NCBI RefSeq assembly: GCF_010111755.1
Contig: NC_088953.1
Location: 124,001-188,000, forward strand
Direction: 5' to 3'
Origin: Nakaseomyces glabratus
Taxonomy: Eukaryota > Ascomycota > Saccharomycetes > Saccharomycetales > Saccharomycetaceae
DNA: 64,000 nucleotides
Part shown: positions 9,989 to 21,949 of the stretch, piece after piece
Numbering within the stretch: the first letter of the stretch is position 1
Layout: each line of letters opens with the position of its first letter
Made by a program: the position numbers and the translations under genes
Notes under the pieces: generated by a model
Databases searched by the model: none
The model's input: the letters and a program-made list of their open reading frames with translations, nothing else
What the model was told of the DNA's origin: nothing

Positions 9989-12900
9989 ATGAACAAGTGG
10001 TCTATTTATGTTCTTTTGATAACTCTAATATCAAGCGTACTATCTGGTGATATCAGTGGCAAGACAGATGATCCTTCATATGTACACGATGGGGATATTA
10101 CTGGGGATGCCGGATATATCTTGTATTATGGAGCTACAGTGAAAGAGATTGCTTTCAATGGCAATATTAAGTTACCTACTTACTTTTCATTCGTAGCTAT
10201 TGAACCAGGTTCGCCAGGTGTTCTGTTCACATACCACGGAGGTTCAATTGATTTGGGCCATAGTGTTGCTCTTTATGATGTATTTGCTACCGGGCCCACT
10301 ACAGTGAAGATGACTGGGGATTCATTTAGCGGCAAGGGGCAGATGAATCTAACGGCAAGTATTCGAGAAGGAAGTACTGCGTATTTAGACTTCAAGACAC
10401 TATATTCTTTGGACACCTATTTCAAGAATTTTCAGTCAGTAACATATCCTGCAACATCTACTGTCTCCTTGAGCCAAGGTTACTTGGTAGATTCAGACGT
10501 TTTCTATGAAGGTCCTGTATCTTTCACATGGATATATGACTTGAGCAACAGTAGGATGTGGTTTGATGATATTGACCATGCAACAATACCATTTAACTTC
10601 CGCTTTCCATCGGGTGAAAGTGGAGTGAATGTTAAAGACAGTGTAGCCACAAGTGGCCATGATATCCTGCTTGACTCCTCGTTTGTCAAAGGTCCAAACT
10701 ACGTTGGTTTTGACACTAAAGTTATGTCGATTAACATCTCTAGTAACGATCTGAACAACACTGTATTGGAAGTTGTCACCTCCAGAAACACCTACCATCT
10801 GATAATTGATAACAGTCAATTAGGATTCTTGCGTTGTGCCACATCCAAGAATTTTAAGATTGTTCAAAAAACTCTCGATAGGAATGGTACGAGTGTTACC
10901 CTGGATGCTGTTATGTTTAACTCTGATGAATCATTTGTATGTCCAGATGCCAAAACCTCTACAGTGACCGATTCGACCAGTTTCCCTGGGTGTACCAAAT
11001 ATGTGTCGTATGCAGCAGCGTACGATCTCTATGGTCACTTCACTAGCGTTGTTCTTGGATCATCTTCTACCTGTTCATTTTTCACCACCACTGTCTCGAA
11101 AGACCGTCTAGTGGAGGTTGATATTGTTACGTACTACATTGCGTCAGATGACACTGGGGAACACGTTGCTACTAAAACTATCACGGTCAAGGTAGAAGAG
11201 CCAGACTACACGACGACTTACACGTCTGATGGGCACACGATCACTGAGGTTGTGTCGCACATCACCACTACTGATTCTGACGGGAAGACGGTGACGATCA
11301 CGACGACGATGGCGTCGTTCGCGCAGGTGGACGAGGGAGTGTTCACGTCGCCTGAGCCATACTCGCAGCCACCTGTTGTGACGAGCACAGTTACTGAGGA
11401 TGACGGAAGCTCTAAGACAGTTGTGATCTCGTACTTCCCATCTGAGGGTGAGGACGGAGTGACACGTACTGGGACGACGACGGTGTCGACGATCACGCCA
11501 GCGGAGGCTGACTACACGACGACTATCACGTCTGATGGGCACACGATCACTGAGGTTGTGTCGCACATCACCACTACTGATTCTGACGGGAAGACGGTGA
11601 CGATCACGACGACGATGGCGTCGTTCGCGCAGGTGGACGAGGGAGTGTTCACGTCGCCTGAGCCATACTCGCAGCCACCTGTTGTGACGAGCACAGTTAC
11701 TGAGGATGACGGAAGCTCGAAGACAGTTGTGATCTCGTACTTCCCATCTGAGGGTGAGGACGGAGTGACACGTACTGGGACGACGACGGTGTCGACGATC
11801 ACGCCAGCGGAGGCTGACTACACGACGACTATCACGTCTGATGGGCACACGATCACTGAGGTTGTGTCGCACATCACCACTACTGATTCTGACGGGAAGA
11901 CGGTGACGATCACGACGACGATGGCGTCGTTCGCGCAGGTGGACGAGGGAGTGTTCACGTCGCCTGAGCCATACTCGCAGCCACCTGTTGTGACGAGCAC
12001 AGTTACTGAGGATGACGGAAGCTCTAAGACAGTTGTGATCTCGTACTTCCCATCTGAGGGTGAGGACGGAGTGACACGTACTGGGACGACGACGGTGTCG
12101 ACGATCATTCCAGAGGAACCGGACTACACCACGACGATCAACAAGGGCAACGGGGAGTTCGAGACAGACCTCGTCTCCCACATCACCACGAAGGACTCCA
12201 ACGGCAACCCTACCACCATCGTCACCACGATCCCATTGAAGCCAAGTGATGGCGGGGAGGCGGACTACACCACGACGATCGACAAGGGCAACGGTGACTT
12301 CGAGACAGACCTCGTCTCCCACATCACCACGAAGGACTCCAACGGCAAGCCTACCACCATCGTCACCACGATCCCATTGAAGCCAAGTGATGGCGGGGAG
12401 GCGGACTACACCACGACGATCGACAAGGGCAACGGTGACTTCGAGACAGACCTCATCTCCCACATCACCACGAAGGACTCCAACGGCAAGCCTACCACCA
12501 TCGTCACCACGATCCCATTGAAGGCAAGTGATGGCGGGGAGGCCGACTACACCTCTGTGTTTGTCTCTGATGGACACACCATTACTAAGATTGTTACGCA
12601 TGTGACTACCACGGACTCCCTTGGCCACACAGTTGTGCTATCCTCTACGTACCTGACTTACGACCGTGTGGACGACGGTGCGGTGTTCTACTCTCCTAGT
12701 GTGTCTGTGTCGTCTAACGTTTCTCGTTCAGTAGACACCTCTATGGTGCCTACTGGTGGTTCTGGTGTTAGCTCTGCTCCTAGCTCTGCTCCTAGCTCTG
12801 GTCCTAGCTCTGCTCCTAGCTCTGCTCCTAGCTCTGGTCCTAGCTCTGGTCCTAGCTCTGGTCCTAGATCCATTTCTAGCTCCATTTCTAGCTCCATTTC

Positions 12901-13717
12901 TAGCTCCAACTCCAGACCTAGTTCCAATCCTACCGGTTCCAATTCTGGTTCGAAGCCTAGCTCCAATCCTGGTGGTTCTACCGGTAATACCAATGGTGGT
13001 TCTAATGGAGGTTCTAACTCGGGTACTAACTCAGGTTCCAACTCAGGTTCTAATGCTGGTTCCAATGCTGGCTCCAATGCTGGCTCCAACTCAGGTGCCA
13101 ACTCAGGTTCTAATGCTGGTTCTAACTCTGGCTCCAACCCAGGTTCCAATTCTGGCTCTAACGGTGGTACCAAGCCTGGTTCTAACTCTGGTTCTAACTC
13201 TGGTAGTAATGCTGGTTCTAACTCTGGCTCTAATGCTGGCTCTAACAGTGGTACCAATTCTGGCTCTAATGCTGGCTCCAACTCTGGCTCTGACAGTGGT
13301 ACCAAGCCTGGTTCTAATTCAGGTTCTAACTCTGGTACTAATAATGCTGGCTCCAACTCTGGCTCCAACTCTGGCTCCAATGCTGGCTCCAACTCTGGCT
13401 CCAATGCTGGCTCCAACTCTGGCTCCAATGCTGGCTCCAACTCTGGTTCTAATGCTGGTTCCAATTCGGGCTCCAACTCTGGTTCTAACAGTGGTACCAA
13501 GCCTGGTTCTAATTCAGGTTCCAATTCTGGCTCCAACTCTGGTTCCAATGCTGGCTCCAACTCTGCGTCTGCTGTCAGAGGTGGTTCGGGTAGCGGAGCA
13601 GCTACTGTTTCAGTCAGTTCTTCATACATCGGGTCTGTGTTCCATGGTGACGCGGCACAGAGCGGTGCTAACTTTGTTTCCTTTGCTATTGCAGGACTGG
13701 TCATGGCGCTGTTCTAA
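9989..13717 (+). CDS. Adhesin B: intact GPI-type cell-wall adhesin with SHITT megasatellites
   Basis: 1242 aa, unspliced. Residues 1-19 form a signal peptide (hydrophobic core [12 protein letters not shown]). The N-domain runs to about 405 and contains four cysteines (283, 318, 335, 362), probably two disulfides. It is Thr/Ser/Asn-rich with short alternating hydrophobics, as in the beta-helical heads of Awp- or Hyr1-type yeast adhesins; that fold is inference. Residues 406-711 are three 102-aa units, 712-852 three 47-aa units, 853-925 a cap module, 926-1190 an S/P then S/N/G stalk, and the end is a hydrophobic GPI signal ([14 protein letters not shown]). The product should be covalently linked to wall glucan. 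The start follows a TATA box at 9846. The ligand is unknown. The gene is near-identical to adhesin A. Confidence 0.93.
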   Translation: MNKWSIYVLLITLISSVLSGDISGKTDDPSYVHDGDITGDAGYILYYGATVKEIAFNGNIKLPTYFSFVAIEPGSPGVLFTYHGGSIDLGHSVALYDVFATGPTTVKMTGDSFSGKGQMNLTASIREGSTAYLDFKTLYSLDTYFKNFQSVTYPATSTVSLSQGYLVDSDVFYEGPVSFTWIYDLSNSRMWFDDIDHATIPFNFRFPSGESGVNVKDSVATSGHDILLDSSFVKGPNYVGFDTKVMSINISSNDLNNTVLEVVTSRNTYHLIIDNSQLGFLRCATSKNFKIVQKTLDRNGTSVTLDAVMFNSDESFVCPDAKTSTVTDSTSFPGCTKYVSYAAAYDLYGHFTSVVLGSSSTCSFFTTTVSKDRLVEVDIVTYYIASDDTGEHVATKTITVKVEEPDYTTTYTSDGHTITEVVSHITTTDSDGKTVTITTTMASFAQVDEGVFTSPEPYSQPPVVTSTVTEDDGSSKTVVISYFPSEGEDGVTRTGTTTVSTITPAEADYTTTITSDGHTITEVVSHITTTDSDGKTVTITTTMASFAQVDEGVFTSPEPYSQPPVVTSTVTEDDGSSKTVVISYFPSEGEDGVTRTGTTTVSTITPAEADYTTTITSDGHTITEVVSHITTTDSDGKTVTITTTMASFAQVDEGVFTSPEPYSQPPVVTSTVTEDDGSSKTVVISYFPSEGEDGVTRTGTTTVSTIIPEEPDYTTTINKGNGEFETDLVSHITTKDSNGNPTTIVTTIPLKPSDGGEADYTTTIDKGNGDFETDLVSHITTKDSNGKPTTIVTTIPLKPSDGGEADYTTTIDKGNGDFETDLISHITTKDSNGKPTTIVTTIPLKASDGGEADYTSVFVSDGHTITKIVTHVTTTDSLGHTVVLSSTYLTYDRVDDGAVFYSPSVSVSSNVSRSVDTSMVPTGGSGVSSAPSSAPSSGPSSAPSSAPSSGPSSGPSSGPRSISSSISSSISSSNSRPSSNPTGSNSGSKPSSNPGGSTGNTNGGSNGGSNSGTNSGSNSGSNAGSNAGSNAGSNSGANSGSNAGSNSGSNPGSNSGSNGGTKPGSNSGSNSGSNAGSNSGSNAGSNSGTNSGSNAGSNSGSDSGTKPGSNSGSNSGTNNAGSNSGSNSGSNAGSNSGSNAGSNSGSNAGSNSGSNAGSNSGSNSGSNSGTKPGSNSGSNSGSNSGSNAGSNSASAVRGGSGSGAATVSVSSSYIGSVFHGDAAQSGANFVSFAIAGLVMALF
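11204..12121 (+). repeat. 306-bp in-frame tandem unit, 3 copies
   Basis: Units start at 11204, 11510 and 11816 with exact 306-bp spacing and are near-identical to each other and to those of adhesin A. The last ends IIPEEP instead of ITPAEA, where it joins the 141-bp units. Confidence 0.95.
12122..12544 (+). repeat. 141-bp SHITT unit, 3 copies
   Basis: Units at 12122, 12263 and 12404. The first has diverged residues (INKGNGEF); the third carries two changes (LISH and KASD). This internal variation contrasts with the uniform array in gene C. Confidence 0.95.
12770..13560 (+). repeat. Low-complexity Ser/Pro and Ser/Asn/Gly stalk repeat
   Basis: Eight 12-bp Ser-Ser-Gly/Ala-Pro units followed by a long run of Ser-Asn-Ala/Ser-Gly units with periodic Thr-Lys-Pro. 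Same architecture as 1901-2660 with a different unit order. Confidence 0.9.
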
Positions 13718-14916
13718 GCATGCGACGGTTGTATGCAGACATACTTTCCTGCAAAGCTTAGTTTTTGTTCGTTACTGGTAATCATTTCATGCTTCCATTA
13801 GAGATTTGTGAAGTCATATTTTAAGTTCTTTATTAGCTGTTTTTAGTTTGAGACTGTATATAATAATATATAATTTAGTTTTTATAAGCTTACCACCAGA
13901 CTAGTCTAAATTGATACCCATTTCGGTTAATTCAGCAGAACTCTCTACTGGCCAAGAGAAGGGCCGAAGCTTGTCATTGTTCAGCCGAAAATTTATATTT
14001 AGGGCGATCAGGGAGGACCTGGGAAGGTTCTCGAGGAATAACGAACGTAACGTAGTTGCTACCATATTAGTAACAACATCTCAACCAGTGATATGTGTTT
14101 CTACAAACACTACTAACTGTAGCAATACTTGTTCCCTTTTTCAATTGAGCAGTCGCTGCCTACATATGAGTATATTGATAAATATATTGAGATGCCTACA
14201 TATGAGTATATTGATAATTCTATTGAGCTGTCTACATACTGAGTATATTGATAATTCTATTGCACTGCCCGTAGTGCTTGCAACGGGGTCGCATGGCCAA
14301 CACTACTCCACATGATGCATGCAGAACGAAGCATGCCATCAGCAGGGTCCTTCCAGCAGACGTAATGTAAGGAAGGGCCTTGTGCCTGGTGGGAGAACCG
14401 TAAATCGTTCTGCATTCCTCTTGAGCACGCCGCATCTGTGAGGAGGCTGACGGAGAAGGATAGAGAAGGAGAGAGAAGGAGAACGAGAGCGAGGGGAATG
14501 CCGCGGGGGGCAAGACCCACTCTCGCAATATGTAAATCACTCGGTGAGTGGTGGTGGGGCACAGAAGTGGCCTGAGGGAGCCGCGTATGGAACGGGGAGC
14601 GACGCAGTTCGTCTGCAGGAGGGCATAGCCCACGCAGCCCACGCAGCCCGCGCAGCCACGCAGCCACGCAGCCACGCAGACCGTACGCACACGACGCACC
14701 GTTCTTGGCATCCCGTATCCTCACAGCACACACACCACCAACAGTACACACAGCACCAACAGTAGCCTCCACACCGTCCCACCAGCCACTGTCCAAACAC
14801 CTCTGCCAAGACATGTCATGTCGCTGCCAAGACGTGCCAAGACGTGCCAAGACATCCCTGGGACGTGCCAAGGACAAATTCACTTTTCTCTTCCGCAGCC
14901 AGCACACCAGGACAAA
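13718..14916. other. Adhesin B 3' flank, non-coding
   Basis: Duplicate of 2813-4022. It includes the TATATA-type polyadenylation efficiency sequence at about 13857-13876 and the same GA-rich, ACGCAGCC and GTGCCAAGAC tracts with altered unit numbers. No gene is supported. Confidence 0.75.
14160..14269. repeat. 36-bp minisatellite, 3 units
   Basis: Three units of the CTACATA-starting repeat that has four units at 3255-3400. Confidence 0.88.
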
Positions 14917-17900
14917 AACTTGCCATCAACACAATTCCCCCCATTGGTGTGATGCAACACAACTGCTATGTCCAGTAATCTCCACCACTATTATTGTATC
15001 TTCACTAGTGAACACTCACCGCGACAACCATCCCTGTTATGTGAGAGAGTTCATGTAAGAAATAATTAGTGACGCTGAACGCTCCTTATGGGCACCAAAC
15101 CGAAAACTACGAGTTATTATTTACTGGTGTAGACGTCAAGCCAACTTCCAAAACGACTTCCAGCTAATCTGATGATAGCTATTCGAGCAGCACAGCATTA
15201 GTCATAGCCATCCCGCCAGAGACACTCATTAATCAGGGCCTGCGCTGGATGAGAACATACAGTTCATATTCAGACGGGAAAAGATGCAGCTGACTGTGTT
15301 GTATTGCGTGCTACTCCCGCAACAAGTTGCTGCAATACCAGAACTAGAATAACATCCACTCACAGTTGAGGCTATTGGTGAGATATAGTGAACGACATAG
15401 CAAGCTGATCATATTCATGGCAGTAGTACGACCTTTCTCTAAAACTGGTGTACCGATAAAACCTTTTTGAATCATGCCATCTGGTACAAGCATTTGATAA
15501 TGACACATGGCAGGAGCATAAGCTATATCCACTATATGTATCACACTCGGTAGCAAGTATAGCCTTCTTAATGAGAGTAGCTGTGGCAATTTGGTACACT
15601 CAGGTCAGGTCTGTTCCGTCTATGTACATACTGGGAGGGGGGATCTGTCACCACGGGCATCTATGTGGATGAGAAGGCTTGCGCAGAAACCATTGACAAA
15701 TGAATGAGTGTTTTGAGCTACGCCCCAGCAGAATATAACAGGATAGTATGTTCAATGTGGGCAGCAATGCGCACCTTTGGATCATGGCATTTGTGATGGT
15801 AACTGTGCTCTCGGAAGAGATGCATTAGTGATTGCTGAAGAACGAAGAACAAAGAATGAAGAACAATCAACAAAGAATAAACTACGTCAGAGAAAGACTC
15901 TACTACCAAGTGGGAGTAGCAACCAAATAGGAGGAAACAGGTGCGTGGCCTTTAGGTTATTAAGACCTGGGAATGTACTGGTTCATAATTACAATTGCAA
16001 CATAACTATATCCACCATATTCGAATGTATGGTTGTTAATCGCATCATGCATCTAATAAAAGGAACTGAACAGCATTCAGTATAGAAAAGCAATGGATGA
16101 TTTATTCAGTGGCTGTAGGTTCAGAAGCCAAGACACTGGGCTCAGACTGTATATCTGACATGCCCTGTAGCTGTTTCAAATAACTATGTGAGACGTATCA
16201 GTATCGAACTGACATGTTGTTAAGCATCGGGATCAATGAAAGTGTTGCCTGCCAGAGTCATTATGCGTATGACCGTTAGCTTCATGACGTAATCGCGACA
16301 GCTCCGAACTCAGGTTACAGGTTACTATGAGGTACCAACGTCATATTTCCTTGACATACTAGTATGGACAATGAAGCACCCAGGTTGTTCTTCCTGAATG
16401 AGTTATTTGAACGAGCGCCATCTCTAGAAGTAAATTTGTTGTGGTATTGAAAGTTGATGCTGTAAATGGTACAAGGATGCTTTGAGGAAGCGGCCAATTG
16501 CCACTGCTTTTATACCCACAATTTGACATTGATATGTTGTGAGGATTGGAAACATCAAATCCTATATCAAGTTGGTGCATGACAGCTTTGAATGGTGCGG
16601 AAGTTGTACTCGTATAATGGACTGTGTGTATTGGTCATGCTGGAGGTGGTGTTGTTAAATACTGGAAGGGGAGATCAGGTAACGGTGATAAGAATAGAGT
16701 GAGACTTGCTGGCATTGAACCAGAGCTAAAGGACATAGAGTGCACTCAATTATGAGTTGCAGTTGTGGTGAACGTATGTGAGACAACCGGTGGGTGGTAA
16801 TTGGTGACTTGTCTTGGAAGTAATTCCTGTAGATGATAATCCTCACAGCAGAATACAATTCGAGTTCATTTAGAAGATTAGAAGGTCAGTTTTAACCTCG
16901 AGACAAAGAGTCGAAATCACAGACTCCAGCAACCGGAATTGTGCCACAGGATGGAGACATTACACATTTGGATATATTCATAGGATGTGACTTGGGCATC
17001 GGGGATGAGTAGCTGCAGGTTGATGATAAATATAAAACAATAATGTCAGAATAACAGATAATGTGTGAAGCACAACGGAAGATCTTGAGTATGTGAGTGT
17101 GGTAATATGTTATCGGACAGAACAGAATCTGCCTACCGTAGTGGTTTGGACGAGGGAGTGAGCAGATCGGGCTGGCAGAGATACGGGAGCCGCAAACCAC
17201 GATACAGGAACTACACCAGTATGCTGTTAACTCTCTCGTTCTGCCAGATGTTCGGACGTTTGATTCCGTGTCTCTTTGGTGTCCTCTTCCTCTTCATTGC
17301 CGTAAAAATGGGCGTTATTCCCGTACCCTTTTCCCTCATCTGCCAATACTCTATGTATGACCCCGTTGTCGGTCGCCTCTGAGCCTACTCTGTGCTTTCA
17401 TTATTACCAATAGCTTGCAGTTTTGTAGTTATTATGACGACCTCTGGATACCTTCGGTGGAAAAGGCCAAGTTCTGCAATTGTTAGACTGTGCAACCGTT
17501 TACAAGTTGCACCAGTGACAGGGGATATAGTGCTGGATTTGATTTGGCCATAGAGATATGAACTCGTCCATGTATGCCTGGTGAAGATGCACCAACAGAA
17601 TGTCCCCAACTAGAACGGACAGAAGTTCTATAACGTCTCTGGTCTCTTACCATCAGTGGTGATTATGGCTGTGCACCCGTTAGAACGATATGCTTTTGCA
17701 ATTGCAGTGCAAATCAGCGTTGCTAGCTGGTACCTCAGTTTCCGTTACATTGGAATGGGCTCTGAACCTCATATGGATATTTTGCAGTCGATTGCCAAAA
17801 GAACTGCATGCCGAAGTGTAATTTTAAAGAGACCTGCCTGTGTCATGGGGTTCGGCATGCTATACACGTACGTGTGTGAGTGTGCGTCATCTGTGCACTT

Positions 17901-18667
17901 CCAGAATAGAAGTGACCGTTCTCCTTGCCGAAGGTCTCGACATGATACATATACTGGATACACACTACAGTCTCGAGATAACTGTTCGAACAGAACAGTA
18001 ATAGTATTTATCATGCTATCTATTATAGAAGAGGAGTTGGAAGCTAGTCCTCCCTTCAGTTTGAAAGCAAGCCATGGGTATACACATACCTAGACACGAC
18101 ACATTGGCGGAGGGCACTGGCATGCAGCCGGTGTGATGAGATTGATCTGCTCGTCTTCCGATCAAATGGTGTTTATGGTGTCTCCATCTAGCTAGTGGGG
18201 AGACAGTTGAACAGAGAACTTGGCTCATGACCACAATGATAGGACTAGACATGGGCAATTGACATGGGTTAGCAAGTGCCGGTTGTCTAGTCAATTGGAC
18301 AATTGTAGTTGCTTATATGTAAGACCCAGCTGCAAAGACAGCATGGCTATGACTATGCATGTACATTGCTACTGAGTGGTTTCGGAGTAGTTAGGATCAG
18401 ATTACTTTGGAGCATGATGAACAAGGTTGTGTCCATGAGGGTATCTGTCAAGAGAGTCTGGCAAGGTCGGTGCATATGGGGTTTATCCTCAAAGATGCAC
18501 AAGACGAGGGCATATATGTAAGATCGTCATGCCAGTGAGGCTGCTTGCGAGCAGGCTTGAGATGTGGGATAGTAGAGTTTATGTTGTGTTATGCTGATCG
18601 CGTGCCATCGTGTGGTTTGCAGTGGTGTAGCGATGAAGGGATTGTTCGAGGAGGATGTTGGGAGCTG

Positions 18668-18699
18668 GAGTGATAGAGTGATAGAGTGATAGAGTGATA
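18668..18699. repeat. 8-bp tandem repeat, 4 units
   Basis: Four perfect copies of GAGTGATA in the gene-free spacer. Confidence 0.88.
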
Positions 18700-19023
18700 T
18701 GTCGGGGAATCAGCAGTGGAGCGGAAAGTGTGTTTGTCCTGGAAGGACATGTGAGGACAAGAGTGGGGGAGGGGTCGTATTGCTGGACATATGAGTGTAG
18801 TGACAAAAAAGAAAAGGTGTCGGGGGATTGTCAGTGGGACAAATGGGGGGACAGTGATTTGTCCCTGCTGCCGTACGGTGTGGAAAAAGAAAAGCTGGTG
18901 AGGGAAGTAGTTTGATTCCATGACCACTGGAGTGGCCAGAGACCAAGCAGGGTCTCCCAAACTGTCTACTGATCTACCGGGACGGGCAAGTCAGCCTGGC
19001 CAGGGATGGTAATTAATTATTCC

Positions 19024-19092
19024 TGAATTACAGTTGAATTACAGTTGAATTACAAATGAAATCACAAATGGAATTACAAATGGAATTACAAA
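19024..19092. repeat. 11-12-bp minisatellite, about 6 units
   Basis: Six imperfect units of the type TGAATTACAGT or TGGAATTACAAA. No gene is associated. Confidence 0.8.
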
Positions 19093-20561
19093 TTGGTGTG
19101 AGCCCCTTAATTATGGGGATCCCAGATCCGGATACTAACTTGGAAGGTGTAAGGAACCTGTGAAACAAACACAGACGACCCCGTAGCCGTCCAGTTATTA
19201 TTGCTTTTCTGATGTGCTTATTTCTTTTTCTGGGCTCTATACAGCCTGCCATGTTTCCTGCACATGATGGAGTCTGTTTGGTGGTGTATGTTTCTATACA
19301 TTGCGACTTGTTAGGATGATTAGAAAGCTGCTAGAGTTTGCAAGTGTGTGCGGTGGTTTGTGTGTCTGAGAGGAGGTAGACTGTTACCGGTGGCTATCCC
19401 ACACCGGCCAATGTTGATATTTGTCGTTGCTTTTTTGTATTGCTACAGTAAATCAACTTGTAGTAATTCTGTCCACAATATAATGTTTTTTCGTTTGTTT
19501 TGCTACCAGAAGGTTGCTTTTCGAGAGTGCCATACCCCAAACTTTTTAGATTAGGATGATCAAAGTATTCATTCTCATGGGAAACCTATGTACTATGTGT
19601 TGTGCCAGTTACAAACAACTGACGTCATCGAGACACTGGTCTGCAAATAATATAATGAAGCCTAATAAAGCAATAAGGGCACAAATGCACGAGTGGAACT
19701 CTCTTGGATGTTTTTCTTTTTTTCCCTTTTTTCTTCTTGCTAACCCTCTCAGAATCGAGATTCCATAATTGGCTTATAGAGTATGGAAGTACTTACTAAT
19801 TTGGGTTTTATTGAACGTTCATGGTAAATCCTCTTCGATAGTTAGTCAAGGGGACACTGGAAGGAAGTCTACCATTTCTGTGCTATTCCTCAGGACACTG
19901 ATGATTTAGAAACAGAAATGTCCTCTGGATCTGACGAATGCCCTGGATGGATATTTACTACATTTGGTGTTTTTAAATTCTGAAATTGCATTCGACAGGG
20001 ATAGCAAACAAACAACAAATGTAAGCCAAATGGGAAAGGATTTGGAAAAGGAAATGTGATGCAATTGCTGCTATCAAACAGCTTCCTCTATGCAGAAAGA
20101 GACACCACTCAATCCGATTAGACGTTTAGGCCATTAGTAAGTATTGCCGTAATCGGTTGCTAACTTTTGATAATGCCAGACCTCCAAATGTAAACAAAAG
20201 TATCATAACATAATGGTGTATGATAGAACAGAACACACCGCATAAGGTTCGCAAAATACCAAAGAGAGAATACTGCCATCTTTAGGTTACTCTGAAAGCC
20301 ATGCTGGGAATCAGCTATTTTGCGGTGAATCCGTGATGATATAATGCTGCTATTATCGCCGATAAGACGGTTGGGCATGATATAGGAGAAGGGAGCATGA
20401 CATTCATGTACTCGAGAATTATTGTCTATTTTTTTCATTCCTAACTGTTATTTTAAAGTTAATAGTTATGTGTTTAGGTGTGTACTGAACTGGAAGTGTA
20501 CATGGCAGATAAAAAGAGTTTGCTCATTGACCAACGCCATGAAACAAGTCAAAGGAAAACA

Positions 20562-20570
20562 TATAAAAAG
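20562..20570 (+). promoter_or_regulatory. TATA box of adhesin C
   Basis: TATAAAAAG lies 125 bp upstream of the start codon at 20687. Confidence 0.6.
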
Positions 20571-21949
20571 GGCACTAATTCGTGCATTTTCTGATCATGT
20601 CATTCTGGGAATAGCATTTTCCTTTACCATCTGAAACAGAGAACAAGCTAAAACCTATCTCATAAGCAAGTTCAGACCAAGCCAATATGTGGTCTATTTA
20701 TGTTCTTTTGATATCTCTGATATCAAGAGTGCTCTCTGCTACTGATGGTAGTTTTGTTATTAGCGACCCAACCTATGTATACAATGGTGATATTAATGTG
20801 CCTGATGCCGGATACATCCTGAACACTGGAGGTATTGCTAAAGAAATTACTGTCAATGGTAATATCAACGTTGCTACTTATTTCTCTGTGGTATCAGCTG
20901 GTCACGACAGGAGGACCAGGATACTTTTTCACTTATCATGGAGGTTCAATATCTGTGCCAGGTAATGGTATGGAGATTTCAAACAATCAAGCTACGGGAC
21001 CTTCGACTATTGTAATGACTGGTGATTCTTTTACTGGCCGTGGTTTTGTCTTTTCCACGCCATGTTAAACGAAGGAAGTACTGCATATCTGGACTTTGGC
21101 AGTATAGATGTTGAAGAAAGTAAGATTTATGACTTCCAATCTTTGCAATTGTCGCCACGTACAAAACATAAGTTAGGTGAATTTACATTACACAACTCTG
21201 ACATGTTTTTTGAAGGAGCTGTTCAAATCGATTCTGATGATACTATAATTGCGTCTGATGGCTCAACTTTATGGTTCGATAGCCCTGATGAAACCAAATT
21301 TGATGGTGCTGTTTGGATGGGACAGGGTGACAGAAATACTTTTAATGCTATAAATGTGAAAGACAGTGTCGCCACCAAACCATTTAATGTCAAAATACGT
21401 TCCCTGTATGAATATCCATTTTATATGTCGTTCGACACAACGATACAGTCATACAAATTGGGTGCTATAGTACCAGACAAGGATATTGGGTGCTATCTGC
21501 CATTAACTATCCAGACAAACAAGAATACACATACCTTTTACTTAATCACAAATGACGATCTTGACTTCTGTGACACTAGATGTATTGGCCAGGTAAACTT
21601 CATACAACAGAAAAGAACGGTAAACAAGAATGGCACCATGGTGGACTTAGATAGTGTCTACTTCGAATGGGCTATAAGACGGAATTGTCCAATTCGTTCA
21701 GATAAAGTGATTACGAGAACCAGCCTCGAACCTTGTTCTGTTTATGAAACATACGAGATCATTTATTCTAACTTTGAGCATTCTCTTCATCATACAAACT
21801 TAGGTAACTCAACCTCGTGCCCATTTTTCACCACCACTGTCTCGAAAGACCGTCTAGTGGAGGTTGATATTATTACGTACTACATTGCGTCAGATGATAC
21901 TGGGCAACACATTGCTACTAAAACTGTCACGGTCAAGGTGGAAGAGCCA

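Larger units (their letters stand above)
10282..14916 (+). repeat. Segmental duplication, copy 2 (adhesin B plus 3' flank)
   Basis: Matches 1-4022. The copies differ in the number of 306-bp units (3 versus 2), 141-bp units (3 versus 1), stalk repeats and the 36-bp minisatellite (3 versus 4), and by scattered substitutions. Confidence 0.93.
14917..20561. other. Gene-free spacer 2 (about 5.6 kb)
   Basis: No supported gene. The longest open frames are about 145 codons or less and look like chance. The frame at 17107-17382 has one hydrophobic stretch but no recognisable family, and the one at 17656-18093 has no domain. The spacer holds short tandem repeats and a 9-bp inverted repeat (18836-18844 with 18857-18865). 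No obvious similarity to spacer 1 was seen by eye. Confidence 0.7.

Noticed and set aside
11144..12628. Long minus-strand frames opposite the repeats of adhesins A and B (also 863-1759)
   Set aside because: Same reason: shadows of codon-biased in-frame repeats on the coding strand.
12756..13781. Alternative plus- and minus-strand frames across the Ser/Asn/Gly stalks (Leu/Val-rich or Pro/Glu/Leu-rich)
   Set aside because: Low-complexity repeats of 12 bp leave several frames open; these have no independent coding support.
16610..16616. SRE core TCGTATA in spacer 2
   Set aside because: A 7-mer is expected by chance several times in 64 kb and there is no gene near enough to be controlled.
17107..17382. 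Possible small membrane protein in spacer 2
   Set aside because: One hydrophobic stretch in a 91-codon frame is expected by chance; no family, promoter or conservation evidence.
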